A program made the position numbers and the translations under genes. From Sphingobium soli (lineage in GTDB: Bacteria > Pseudomonadota > Alphaproteobacteria > Sphingomonadales > Sphingomonadaceae), in the NCBI RefSeq assembly GCF_020782245.1, contig NZ_JAJGNP010000005.1, positions 62,001 to 126,000 on the forward strand: a stretch of DNA of 64,000 bases, written 5' to 3'. Of this stretch, positions 17,160 through 25,115 are shown in pieces. The notes under the pieces are model-generated. The model did not search any database, was not told where the DNA came from, and saw only the letters and a program-made list of their open reading frames with translations. How positions within the stretch are numbered: the first letter of the stretch is position 1; every line of letters begins with the position of its first letter.

Positions 17160-17960
17160 ATGGGGCGCTTCTCGAAAATGCATGGCCTGGGCAATGACTT
17201 CGTGGTCATCGACGCGCGCGCCGCGCCGGTGGCCATGACCGAGGCGCGCGCCCGCGCCATTGCCGACCGTCATGCCGGCATCGGCTGCGACCAGTTGATC
17301 GTGATTGGCGATGCGCCCGACGCCGACGTGTCCATGCAAATCTTCAACGCCGACGGCAGCGAGGTGGAGGCGTGCGGCAACGCGACCCGCTGCGTGCCGC
17401 TGTTTATCGGCCATGACGTCACCATCCGCACCAGGGCCGGCCTGCTCGACGCCCGGCTGATCGACGGCGGGGCGAGCGTCGACATGGGCGCGCCGCGTTT
17501 CGACTGGAACGCGATCCCGCTCGCCTATGCGATGGACACGCTGACGATGCCGGCAAGCTGGGAAGAGCTGCCCGCTCCAGCCGCGGCCAATGTCGGCAAT
17601 CCGCATGTCATCTTCTTCGTTGATGATCTGGATGCGGTGGACACGGCGCGGCTTGGCCCCATGATCGAGCAGGACCCGCTCTTCCCGCAGCGGGTGAACG
17701 TCAATTTCGCGCAGGTCGTGGGCGAAAACCACATCCGCCTGATCGTCTGGGAAAGGGGCGCGGGCCTCACCCGCGCCTGCGGCACCGGCGCCTGCGCCAC
17801 CGCCGTCGCCGCGATCCGGCGCAAGCTGGCGCACGGCCCTGTCCCCGTGACGCTGCCGGGCGGCGATCTCGTGATCGACTGGCGGCCGGGCGGCACCATC
17901 CAGATGACCGGCCCCGCCACCCATGTCTTCGATGGCGAGGCCGACTGGGCGCGCTTCTGA
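17160..17960 (+). CDS. dapF: diaminopimelate epimerase
   Basis: The 266-residue enzyme converts LL- to meso-diaminopimelate for lysine and peptidoglycan synthesis. Both catalytic cysteines are present, Cys72 in ACGNATRC and Cys207 in RACGTGACATA, and the N terminus has the family signature KMHGLGNDFVVIDAR. It is followed 1 base later by the mtaB start, so the two are co-transcribed, an arrangement common in sphingomonads. Confidence 0.97.
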   Translation: MGRFSKMHGLGNDFVVIDARAAPVAMTEARARAIADRHAGIGCDQLIVIGDAPDADVSMQIFNADGSEVEACGNATRCVPLFIGHDVTIRTRAGLLDARLIDGGASVDMGAPRFDWNAIPLAYAMDTLTMPASWEELPAPAAANVGNPHVIFFVDDLDAVDTARLGPMIEQDPLFPQRVNVNFAQVVGENHIRLIVWERGAGLTRACGTGACATAVAAIRRKLAHGPVPVTLPGGDLVIDWRPGGTIQMTGPATHVFDGEADWARF

Positions 17961-17961
17961 T

Positions 17962-19284
17962 ATGAGCGGCCCCGACATCATCACCATGGGTTGCCGCCTC
18001 AACATCGCGGAGAGCGAGGCGATCCGGCAGATGGCGGCGGATCAGGACGATCTGATCGTCGTCAACAGCTGCGCCGTCACCGCCGAAGCGGTGCGCCAGA
18101 CCCGCCAGGCGATTCGTCGGGCGCGACGAGAACGACCCGACGCACGCATCCTCGTCACCGGCTGCGCCGCGCAAACGGAGCCGCAGACCTTTGCCGCCAT
18201 GGCGGAGGTGGACGCTGTCATCGGCAATCGGGAGAAGATGGAGGCGGCGACCTACCACCGTCCGTTCGGTTCGAGCGAAGTCGAGAAGCGGCTGGCGCAT
18301 CCTGATCGTTTCTCGACTGTGTTCGAAGCGAACGGTGGGTTGGACCTGCCCAAAGTCCGCGTCGCCGACATCATGGCCGTGCGCGACACCGCGCCGCATA
18401 TGGCGAGCGCCTTTGCCGACCATGCCCGCGCCTTTCTGGAGGTGCAAAATGGGTGCGACCATCGCTGCACCTTCTGCATCATCCCCTATGGCCGGGGAAA
18501 CAGCCGCTCCGTCCCGGCGGGCGCGGTCGTGGACAAGGCGCGCGAGTTGGTGGACGCGGGCTATCGCGAAATCGTCCTGACGGGCGTCGATGTCACCAGC
18601 TATGGCCCCGACCTGCCCGGCGCGCCGACGCTCGGCCTGCTGGTCGAGCGCATACTGAAAGGCGTGCCCGACCTGCCGCGCCTGCGCCTCTCCTCGATCG
18701 ACAGCGTGGAGATGGACGATCGCCTGTTCGATCTGATCGCGCACGAACCGCGCATGATGCCGCATGTCCATCTCTCGCTCCAGGCGGGCGACGACATGAT
18801 CCTCAAGCGCATGAAGCGCCGCCACAGCCGCGCCGATGCGGTGCGGATCGTCGAGCGGCTCAAGGCCGCACGGCCGGACATCAGCATCGGCGCGGACATC
18901 ATCGCCGGCTTCCCGACCGAAGACGACGCGATGTTCGCGCGCAGCCTGGCCCTCATCGACGATTGCGCCATCGTCCACGGTCATATCTTTCCCTATTCCC
19001 CGCGTGAAGGCACGCCCGCCGCGCGGATGCCGCAGGTCGATCGGCCGACGATCAAGGCCCGCGCCGCCCGCCTGCGCGCCGCCTGCGCGAACCGCCGCGA
19101 CGCTTGGCTGCGCAGCCTGATCGGCACGCAACAGTCCGTACTGGTCGAACGCAGCGGCCTGAGTGGCCATGCGGAAAATTTCGCGCCGGTGCGTTTTACG
19201 GCGACGCAGACACCCTCCGCCATCGTGCGCGCGACCATCACGGGACTTGAGAAGGGCGTCCTGATCGCGCAAGAGGCGGCATGA
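17962..19284 (+). CDS. mtaB: tRNA methylthiotransferase, MtaB type (radical SAM)
   Basis: The 440-residue product has the N-terminal UPF0004 domain with three cluster cysteines (Cys11, Cys37, Cys68), a radical-SAM motif CDHRCTFC (Cys165/169/172) and a C-terminal TRAM-like part. MtaB makes ms2t6A37 in tRNA; MiaB is the alternative, but the GCRLN start and short inter-Cys spacing fit MtaB. Residues 101-125 are encoded by an in-frame palindromic repeat, in the linker between the two domains. The start lies one base after the dapF stop. Confidence 0.93.
   Translation: MSGPDIITMGCRLNIAESEAIRQMAADQDDLIVVNSCAVTAEAVRQTRQAIRRARRERPDARILVTGCAAQTEPQTFAAMAEVDAVIGNREKMEAATYHRPFGSSEVEKRLAHPDRFSTVFEANGGLDLPKVRVADIMAVRDTAPHMASAFADHARAFLEVQNGCDHRCTFCIIPYGRGNSRSVPAGAVVDKARELVDAGYREIVLTGVDVTSYGPDLPGAPTLGLLVERILKGVPDLPRLRLSSIDSVEMDDRLFDLIAHEPRMMPHVHLSLQAGDDMILKRMKRRHSRADAVRIVERLKAARPDISIGADIIAGFPTEDDAMFARSLALIDDCAIVHGHIFPYSPREGTPAARMPQVDRPTIKARAARLRAACANRRDAWLRSLIGTQQSVLVERSGLSGHAENFAPVRFTATQTPSAIVRATITGLEKGVLIAQEAA
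18262..18336. repeat. palindromic interspersed repeat inserted in frame inside mtaB
   Basis: Two 26-base arms, 18262-18287 (starting CCGTTCGGTTCGAGCG) and 18311-18336 (ending TTCGAAGCGAACGG), are inverted with 22 of 26 matches and a 23-base spacer. The 75-base element is a multiple of three and contains no stop in the mtaB frame. Its outer CCGTTCG resembles the repeat after ftsY, so the two are probably related. It encodes PFGSSEVEKRL...STVFEANG. Confidence 0.85.
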
Positions 19285-19296
19285 CGGATTATCATC

Positions 19297-20229
19297 ATGG
19301 CTGACACTAACTGGCGCGATCGACTGTTTGGCGGGCTCAAGCGCACGTCCAACAGGCTCGGCGACAATCTGACCGGCCTTTTCACCAAGGCCGCGCTCGA
19401 CGACCAGACGCTCGACGAAATCGAGGAGGCGCTGATCGTCTCCGACCTTGGCCCGGCCATGGCCGCGCGCGTGCGCGACAGGCTGGCCGAAGGGCGCTTC
19501 AATCGGGAACTGACCGAGGAATATCTGCGCGAGATCATCGCCGAAGAGATTGAAAAGACGCTCGCCCCCGTCGCGCGCCCGCTGGAGATTGAGGCGTTTC
19601 CCCGACCCCAGGTCATCCTGGTCATCGGCGTCAATGGATCGGGCAAGACCACCACCATCGCCAAACTGGCGCATAATTTCCTGGAACAGGATTATGGCGT
19701 GATGCTGGCCGCCGGCGACACATTCCGCGCCGCCGCCATCGGCCAGCTCAAGGTCTGGGCCGAACGGCTGGGCATCCCCATCGTCGCGGGCAAGGAAGGG
19801 GGCGATGCCGCCGGCATCGTGTTCGACGCCGTCAAGCAGGCGACAGCCACGGGCATCGACGTGCTCATCGTCGATACCGCCGGGCGGCTTCAGAACAAGA
19901 CCGAACTGATGGACGAACTGGCCAAGGTACGCCGGGTGCTGGGCCGTTTGAACCCGGCGGCCCCACACGACGTTGTGCTGGTGCTGGACGCCACGACGGG
20001 ACAGAATGCGTTGAACCAGATTGAGGTCTTCAAGGAAACCGCGCAGGTGACGGGGCTGGTCATGACCAAGCTGGATGGTACGGCGCGCGGCGGCGTATTG
20101 GTCGCGGCGGCGGAGAAGTTCCGCCTGCCCATCCACGCCATTGGCGTGGGCGAAAAGATCGAAGATCTACGCCCCTTCGATCCCGGCGACATGGCAAAGG
20201 CGATCGCGGGCACCGCTTATGCGCGGTAA
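19297..20229 (+). CDS. ftsY: signal recognition particle receptor FtsY
   Basis: The 310-residue protein has an N domain (residues 20-95) and a G domain with GVNGSGKTTTIAKLA, the DTFRAAA insertion-box motif, DTAGRLQNK and TKLDGTARGG. It docks the SRP-ribosome complex to the membrane and hydrolyses GTP together with Ffh. The acidic A domain of E. coli FtsY is missing, as in many alphaproteobacteria. It follows mtaB by 12 bases. A palindromic repeat begins 11 bases after its stop. Confidence 0.97.
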   Translation: MADTNWRDRLFGGLKRTSNRLGDNLTGLFTKAALDDQTLDEIEEALIVSDLGPAMAARVRDRLAEGRFNRELTEEYLREIIAEEIEKTLAPVARPLEIEAFPRPQVILVIGVNGSGKTTTIAKLAHNFLEQDYGVMLAAGDTFRAAAIGQLKVWAERLGIPIVAGKEGGDAAGIVFDAVKQATATGIDVLIVDTAGRLQNKTELMDELAKVRRVLGRLNPAAPHDVVLVLDATTGQNALNQIEVFKETAQVTGLVMTKLDGTARGGVLVAAAEKFRLPIHAIGVGEKIEDLRPFDPGDMAKAIAGTAYAR

Positions 20230-20240
20230 GCGATAAGAAG

Positions 20241-20318
20241 CCGTTCGGGTTGAGCCTGTCGAAGCCCAGCCCTCCTCTTGAGAAAAGCGAGGCCCTTCGA
20301 CAGGCTCAGGGCGAACGG
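20241..20318. repeat. palindromic interspersed repeat between ftsY and yciB
   Basis: Arms of 25 bases (20241-20265 and 20294-20318) are inverted, with 21 of 25 matching; the core TGAGCCTGTCGAAG is identical. This CCGTTCG...TGAGCCTGTCGAAG unit is a common intergenic repeat in many GC-rich genomes. It could form a long stem after ftsY and stabilise or end its transcript. A half copy lies in the 5' part of the TPM-domain gene at 35408. Confidence 0.85.
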
Positions 20319-20326
20319 ATGATGCA

Positions 20327-20974
20327 ATGACCGCGACAAAATCTCCCCATAACGGCACCCTGTCCCTTGCGCTCGACTTCGGGCCGCTCCTTGTGTTCTT
20401 CCTGACTTACAAAGGCGCAGGCTGGATCTGGGGTGCGGGCAATCCGATCACGGCGATGATTTTTGGCACCGGCGCCTTCATGGCCGCGATCGTCATTGCC
20501 GTCATCATCTCGAAGGTGAAGCTGGGCCGCGTATCGCCGATGCTCTGGCTCTCGGCGCTGCTGATCCTCTTTTTCGGCGGCCTCACCATCTATTTCCGCG
20601 ACCAGAGCTTCATCCAGGTCAAGCCCACCATCATCTATGCCTTTTTTGCGCTGATGCTGATTGCAGGACTGTTGCGTGGCCAGCCTTTGCTCAAATATCT
20701 GCTTCAGGCGGCCTATGACGGACTGACGCATGAAGGCTGGATGAAGCTGTCGCGCAACTGGGCGCTGTTCTTCGTCGCCATGGCGATCGCCAATGAAGCC
20801 ATGCGCCGGTCGATGAGCTTCGACACCTGGCTCGCGGTCAAGGTCTGGGGCGTGACGATCGTCTCGGTGGTTTTCGCCGGCGCCAACATCCCGATGCTCA
20901 TGCGCCATGGCCTGACGCTGGGCGAGGAAAAGCCGAGCGACGAAATCGGCGAAACCACCCCGCCGCAGGGCTGA
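20327..20974 (+). CDS. yciB: inner-membrane protein YciB/IspA (septation protein A family)
   Basis: The 215-residue product has five to six hydrophobic spans and the family signatures LDFGPLLVFFLTY, then LTIYFRDQSFIQVKPTIIYA and the late segment ATNWALFFVAMAIANE-like (here SRNWALFFVAMAIANEAMRR). YciB proteins act in septation and envelope integrity. It begins 8 bases after the repeat element and may be transcribed together with ftsY. Confidence 0.92.
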   Translation: MTATKSPHNGTLSLALDFGPLLVFFLTYKGAGWIWGAGNPITAMIFGTGAFMAAIVIAVIISKVKLGRVSPMLWLSALLILFFGGLTIYFRDQSFIQVKPTIIYAFFALMLIAGLLRGQPLLKYLLQAAYDGLTHEGWMKLSRNWALFFVAMAIANEAMRRSMSFDTWLAVKVWGVTIVSVVFAGANIPMLMRHGLTLGEEKPSDEIGETTPPQG

Positions 20975-21135
20975 TTTCTGCGATCGTTTCGCAATAGGCA
21001 CAAGCCTCTTTTAATCCGCGCCGGCGAACGCATATGGGAAGCGCGGCGGGCTTGCAGCCTTGCTGCACCGATGAACCTTTCGGCCGCTCCGTCCGTTGAG
21101 CGGCCGTCCCCATAACGAACCCGAGGAGTTCCGCC

Positions 21136-21750
21136 ATGGCCTTTGTTCTGCCCGACCTTCCCTATGCCAAGGACGCCTTCGGCGACATCCTGTCGGCCGA
21201 AACCTTCGACTATCACCATGGCAAGCACCATAATGCCTATGTGACCAAGGCCAATGAACTGGTCGCCGCGGATGCGTCGCTCCAGGGCAAGTCGCTGGTC
21301 GAGCTGATCAAGTCGTCCAAGGGCGGCCTGTTCAACCAGGTGGGCCAGATCTGGAACCACACTTTCTACTGGCATTCGCTCAGCCCCGAAAAGAAACAGC
21401 CGTCGGGCGAGCTGCTGGAAAAGATCAACGATGCCTTTGGTTCGGTCGATGCGCTGATCGACAAGATGAAGGCGGAGGCCGTGGGCCATTTCGCCAGCGG
21501 CTGGGCCGCGCTGATCCTGAAGGACGGCAAGCTGGAGGTGACCAGCTATCACGACGCCGACACGCCGGTCGCGCATGAAGGCCACACGCCGTTGCTGATC
21601 CTCGATGTATGGGAACATGCCTATTATATCGACTATCGCAACGCGCGCCCCAACTATGCCGAGCGCGTGCTCAAGGAAGCGATCAACTGGGATTTCGCAG
21701 CCCAGAATCTGGATGGCCAGGGCGTCAGCCGCGCTGACCAGCCGGCCTGA
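21136..21750 (+). CDS. sodB: superoxide dismutase, Fe type
   Basis: The 204-residue protein has the metal ligands of the Fe/Mn family: His27, His75 (in QIWNHTFYW), Asp157 and His161 (in LDVWEHAYYIDY). The Gln in NQVGQIWNH favours Fe over Mn. It removes superoxide in the cytoplasm. An AGGAG ribosome site precedes the ATG, and a strong hairpin follows the stop, so it is probably a single-gene unit. Confidence 0.96.
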   Translation: MAFVLPDLPYAKDAFGDILSAETFDYHHGKHHNAYVTKANELVAADASLQGKSLVELIKSSKGGLFNQVGQIWNHTFYWHSLSPEKKQPSGELLEKINDAFGSVDALIDKMKAEAVGHFASGWAALILKDGKLEVTSYHDADTPVAHEGHTPLLILDVWEHAYYIDYRNARPNYAERVLKEAINWDFAAQNLDGQGVSRADQPA

Positions 21751-21760
21751 TGTTCAAACG

Positions 21761-21785
21761 CCGCCCTGCCGCTACGGCAGGGCGG
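21761..21785 (+). terminator. hairpin after sodB, likely terminator
   Basis: A perfect 11-bp stem, CCGCCCTGCCG with CGGCAGGGCGG, with a 3-base loop, lies 10 bases after the sodB stop. The following TGCTTTCCC gives only a weak U run, so part of its role may be 3'-end stabilisation. Confidence 0.7.
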
Positions 21786-21876
21786 TGCTTTCCCTGCCAT
21801 AATGCGCAGGATGACAAGATATTCTTAAATATCTGCGGCGATGATCTACCCTCCAGCGCGACGCTAGGAGGGACGG

Positions 21877-22311
21877 ATGGACCTGGACGAGTTACGCCGC
21901 CAGCATGCAGCGATCGGCCTCACGGCGCGCGCGCTCGAACAGGCGGTTTCAGAAACATATCAACCCGACGGCGTGGCGAGACTGCGCTGGCAACTGGCGC
22001 GGCAGCTTATGACGCATGTCGCGTTCGAAGACCGCATCTTTTATCCCACGCTTAAAAGATCAGCCGAAGCGCGAACGCGGGACCGGGCCACCATGCTTGA
22101 AAGGGAACTTGGCGCACTGGGCGACCGCTTCAAAGCCTACATGACCGACTGGAGCGATGCGCGCATCCGCCGCGAATGGCCGGCGTTTTGCGCGGAGACG
22201 CGGCCGATCCTCAACATGCTCATGGACCGTATCGGTCAGGAAGACCGCCTGTTTGACACATTGGCGCACGATCGCACGATTCGTCACGGTACCACCGCCC
22301 GGTCCGCCTGA
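21877..22311 (+). CDS. hemerythrin-like domain protein
   Basis: The 144-residue, mainly helical protein has His and Glu spacing as in the HHE cation-binding family: H10 early (RRQHAAIG), then LMTHVAFEDRIFYP, and a last EDRLFDTLAH. Such proteins bind a di-iron site and sense or carry oxygen or nitric oxide, or store iron. A GGAGGG ribosome site is 4 bases before the ATG. It ends just before the chemoreceptor gene on the opposite strand. Confidence 0.75.
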   Translation: MDLDELRRQHAAIGLTARALEQAVSETYQPDGVARLRWQLARQLMTHVAFEDRIFYPTLKRSAEARTRDRATMLERELGALGDRFKAYMTDWSDARIRREWPAFCAETRPILNMLMDRIGQEDRLFDTLAHDRTIRHGTTARSA

Positions 22312-22317
22312 CCGGGA

Positions 22318-23850
22318 TCAGGCCGCTTCCAGCTGCGCCACGAATTGGTCGGCCGCGCGCTGCAAGGCTTGTGCTGTGCGGGACAATCCCGAAGCGGCGC
22401 TCGACACGCGATCGGAAAGGCTTTCGGTGCTGCGCGCCATATCGGCCGCTTGCTCCACCTGCTGCGCCATGCGCGTTACGCCTTCGGCCGTATCGCGGGC
22501 CGACTCGCCGATGGCGCTGGTCGCATTACGCTGGCTATCGACGGCCTGCTGGATCTCCCCGGCTGCCGCCGCCAGCTGCTCGACCACGCGCGCAACGTCG
22601 GACAAGGCGCCTTGGGCCACGCCCGCACCCTGATGCGCAGATGTCGCTAGCGATTGAATCTCGCCGGTCGCGCTTGCCGCCTGCCCGGCCAGTTGCTTCA
22701 CTTCCTGCGCCACGACCGCGAACCCGCGCCCGACCTCTCCTGCGCGGGCGGCCTCGATCGTCGCGTTGAGCGCCAGCAAGTTGGTTCGTGCCGCGATTTG
22801 CGTGATCGAATCGGCAAAGCTGGTGATGGACGCGGTGCGGCTTTCCATGTCCCGGACAGCATCGTGCCCGGCGCCTGACACGCGTTTTGCGTCGCTGCCG
22901 AGGGTGGCCTGCTGTGCCGCTGCCGTGGCGATGGCGGTGATGGACTGGGACAATTGCTCGATACGGCCGGCCAGTTCCGCCGCGCGATCCGACGACCGCT
23001 CGGCCGCCGCCACGGTTTCGTCCGTCCCCGCGCTGGCGCGCCGCGCCAGTTCGTTGAGCGCTCGCGCCGACTCGTCCAGTTCGCGGGTCGCACCGCTGAC
23101 CGCGCCCACGACATCCGCAATCGACTGGCGAAAGGCCTTAACCAGCGCCAGCGTTTCCGCGCGCCTTTCCGTGGTGAGCCGCGCGCGCTCCTGCTCGCGT
23201 TCGGCGCGCATCGCATCTTCGAGCAGAGCCGCCTCGCGATTTGCCGCCATGGCGCGTTCGGCGGCGCTTCGCCCCGCCTCCGCCGCCTCGGCCAGCTGCG
23301 CCGCCGCGTTCGCATGACTATCGAGCGCAAGCAATTGCGACCGCAAACGCACCGCCAGATAGCATAGCACTGCCGCCTGCAAGCTGACTGCCACGCCATG
23401 AACGGCGACCCGCTGCACATCACCGCTGCCCAAAAACACCCAGTCGGGCGCGATGAAATTAAGCGCCAGATGGTGCAGCGCCGTCAGGCCCGCCGACAAT
23501 ATGATCGGCCGCCAGTCATAGAGCAGCGCCAGTCCCGCCAGCGCCACGAAGAAGAACATATGCGCGTCCATCTGCCACCGGTGGCCGGACAGCAGGAAGA
23601 CGCCAAGCGCCGGCTGCACCGTCGCGAGCGTGCTCATCATCAGGCGAACGACGCCATCCTGTCGATGGCGCAGGACCATGATGGTGGGCATGATGTTGAC
23701 CAGCGCCGACACCAGCAGCACCTGAGCCCCATCGCCAAGCCCCAGCCCCAGCGACAGCAATCCCAAGGCGCCGCTCCAGATCCAGCTGCCCAGCAACAGA
23801 ATCTGCAATCCCTGAAGCCGCAGGCGGCTCAGACTATCGATCGCCCGCAT
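22318..23850 (-). CDS. methyl-accepting chemotaxis protein with a polytopic membrane domain
   Basis: The 510-residue product has about six hydrophobic spans in residues 10-180 and no periplasmic sensor domain. A coiled-coil helix and the conserved signalling hairpin follow ([35 protein letters not shown], split here as its two halves). The C terminus is [15 protein letters not shown], without the NWETF-type CheR tether. It is near, but not part of, the cheA-R operon. The ATG overlaps the stop of the small gene upstream (TGATG), which I used to choose the start. Confidence 0.87.
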   Translation of the reverse strand: MRAIDSLSRLRLQGLQILLLGSWIWSGALGLLSLGLGLGDGAQVLLVSALVNIMPTIMVLRHRQDGVVRLMMSTLATVQPALGVFLLSGHRWQMDAHMFFFVALAGLALLYDWRPIILSAGLTALHHLALNFIAPDWVFLGSGDVQRVAVHGVAVSLQAAVLCYLAVRLRSQLLALDSHANAAAQLAEAAEAGRSAAERAMAANREAALLEDAMRAEREQERARLTTERRAETLALVKAFRQSIADVVGAVSGATRELDESARALNELARRASAGTDETVAAAERSSDRAAELAGRIEQLSQSITAIATAAAQQATLGSDAKRVSGAGHDAVRDMESRTASITSFADSITQIAARTNLLALNATIEAARAGEVGRGFAVVAQEVKQLAGQAASATGEIQSLATSAHQGAGVAQGALSDVARVVEQLAAAAGEIQQAVDSQRNATSAIGESARDTAEGVTRMAQQVEQAADMARSTESLSDRVSSAASGLSRTAQALQRAADQFVAQLEAA

Positions 23851-24158
23851 CAGCCGATCTCTCCGCAACCGCCTGCGCGCGCCGAGAGCACCAGCACGCC
23901 GCTGTGCAGCAAGGGCTGTATCAGGCGAGCGCGTTCACCTTCGATAAGAAGACTATGCCCCGGCCCCGCGCCCACCAGCCTTGCCCCATGGGCAATCGCA
24001 ACCGAAGCGAGCGCGGCGCGACCAGCGGTGGTTACAGGGACCAGCGCCATCCGGCCCGATGGGGGCGGCATGACATACAGAAACATCAGCCCAAGAAGGC
24101 CAAGGCCGCATTGCAGGAAAACAGGCGCGCTACGCCCTAATCGAGCAGGAATCGTCAT
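23850..24158 (-). CDS. small protein with one membrane span, unknown function
   Basis: The 102-residue product has a hydrophobic N-terminal segment ([18 protein letters not shown]) followed by an Ala/Gly-rich soluble part. It overlaps the chemoreceptor start by one base (TGATG), so they are probably translated together. I chose [12 protein letters not shown] as start because the longer frame overlaps the ferredoxin-like gene. No family recognised; a role in receptor folding or localisation would be a guess. Confidence 0.55.
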   Translation of the reverse strand: MTIPARLGRSAPVFLQCGLGLLGLMFLYVMPPPSGRMALVPVTTAGRAALASVAIAHGARLVGAGPGHSLLIEGERARLIQPLLHSGVLVLSARAGGCGEIG

Positions 24159-24192
24159 ACCGTCGCGATAAGGGCGGATGGTAAGGATGTGA

Positions 24193-24507
24193 TTAACGAT
24201 CCGCTGCGGCAGACAGCCCCAATTCCCGCGCCAGCATGTCCAAATCAGCCTTTGGGCGCACCAGCAACCAGTCACGACTGTCGGCGCCATTTACGACGGT
24301 AACAGCATTTTTCGGGCATATGCCGAGGCAATTCACCTCGACGATTCCCGCTGCGGCCTTGCGCCCTTTTTTCAACGATAAATGCCGGCGCAATGCCTTG
24401 GCCAAATGCTCGTCGCCATCCGGGCCAAATCCGCCGTCAACCTTCTTGGAGCATTTGCGGCAGATCAGCACCGCCTGCTGCCAGTTTGATCGGACATGAT
24501 CCTTCAA
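24193..24507 (-). CDS. (2Fe-2S) ferredoxin-like protein (thioredoxin-fold type)
   Basis: The 104-residue protein has a CRKCSKK motif near the N terminus and a second pair CLGICPKNA about 40 residues later, matching the four-cysteine pattern of the thioredoxin-like 2Fe-2S ferredoxins. The C terminus (ADLDMLARELGL) is also typical. It probably carries electrons in the cytoplasm. It follows the J-domain gene by 11 bases and is probably in the same unit. Confidence 0.8.
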   Translation of the reverse strand: MKDHVRSNWQQAVLICRKCSKKVDGGFGPDGDEHLAKALRRHLSLKKGRKAAAGIVEVNCLGICPKNAVTVVNGADSRDWLLVRPKADLDMLARELGLSAAADR

Positions 24508-24518
24508 TCCGCTGCCTT

Positions 24519-25067
24519 TCAGTCCGCCGCCGCGCGCGGTTTCCAGGTCCGGCGCTCCTCGGCGGCGCGCAGTACCTCATAGGCGGCCTGTATGGCCTGA
24601 AACCGCACCGCAGCCTCGGCATCGCCCGGCTTCACATCCGGGTGATTTTCCTTTGCCAGCCGTCGCCAGCTTTTCTTTACCGTCTCGAAGCTCGCATCGT
24701 CCTCAAGCTCCAGTGCCTTGAGGGCATGGAGTTCGTCGCGCGACCGGCTGCCATCGCCCGGCCCGCCCCAGCCATGATAGGCGCTGGACTGAAAACCGCT
24801 GGCGTCGCGGCGCTCCGCCCGCTCCCGCTGTTCGCGCTCTTCCTGGTCCAGCCCCTGAAAATAATCCCAGTTCCGGTTATATTCCGCGGCGTGATCGAAG
24901 CAGAAATACCAGCGTTCCGGGCTGTTGGGGGATTTGGGTGCCGGACACTCCCCCGGCTTTTCGCATCCATGGCGATCGCATAACCGCACCTGCTGCGCCT
25001 CGCGCGCCGCGCCATAGCTGCGCCACCGGGGAAATCCCCAGTCATTGGATCGACCTTGTTTCGCCAT
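24519..25067 (-). CDS. J-domain (DnaJ-like) protein with an N-terminal Cys/His segment
   Basis: The 182-residue product has a C-terminal J domain (about residues 115-172) with the HPD triad in KENHPDVKPGD, needed to stimulate Hsp70 ATPase. The N terminus contains several Cys and His (RLCDRHGCEKPGEC, then YFCFDHAAEY) that could bind zinc. Such small J proteins are common in alphaproteobacteria. The ATG is doubled (MM); I take the second. The client is unknown. Confidence 0.87.
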   Translation of the reverse strand: MAKQGRSNDWGFPRWRSYGAAREAQQVRLCDRHGCEKPGECPAPKSPNSPERWYFCFDHAAEYNRNWDYFQGLDQEEREQRERAERRDASGFQSSAYHGWGGPGDGSRSRDELHALKALELEDDASFETVKKSWRRLAKENHPDVKPGDAEAAVRFQAIQAAYEVLRAAEERRTWKPRAAAD

Positions 25068-25115
25068 CACTGCAAACTAGGGAATATGCGCACTGAATAC
25101 CAGTGCGGGCCGTCA

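Noticed and set aside
17767..20136. Open frame of 789 codons on the minus strand
   Set aside because: It is the shadow of dapF, mtaB and ftsY; the sequence is Arg/His/Asp/Gln-rich with no motif, as expected for a frame opposite GC-rich genes.
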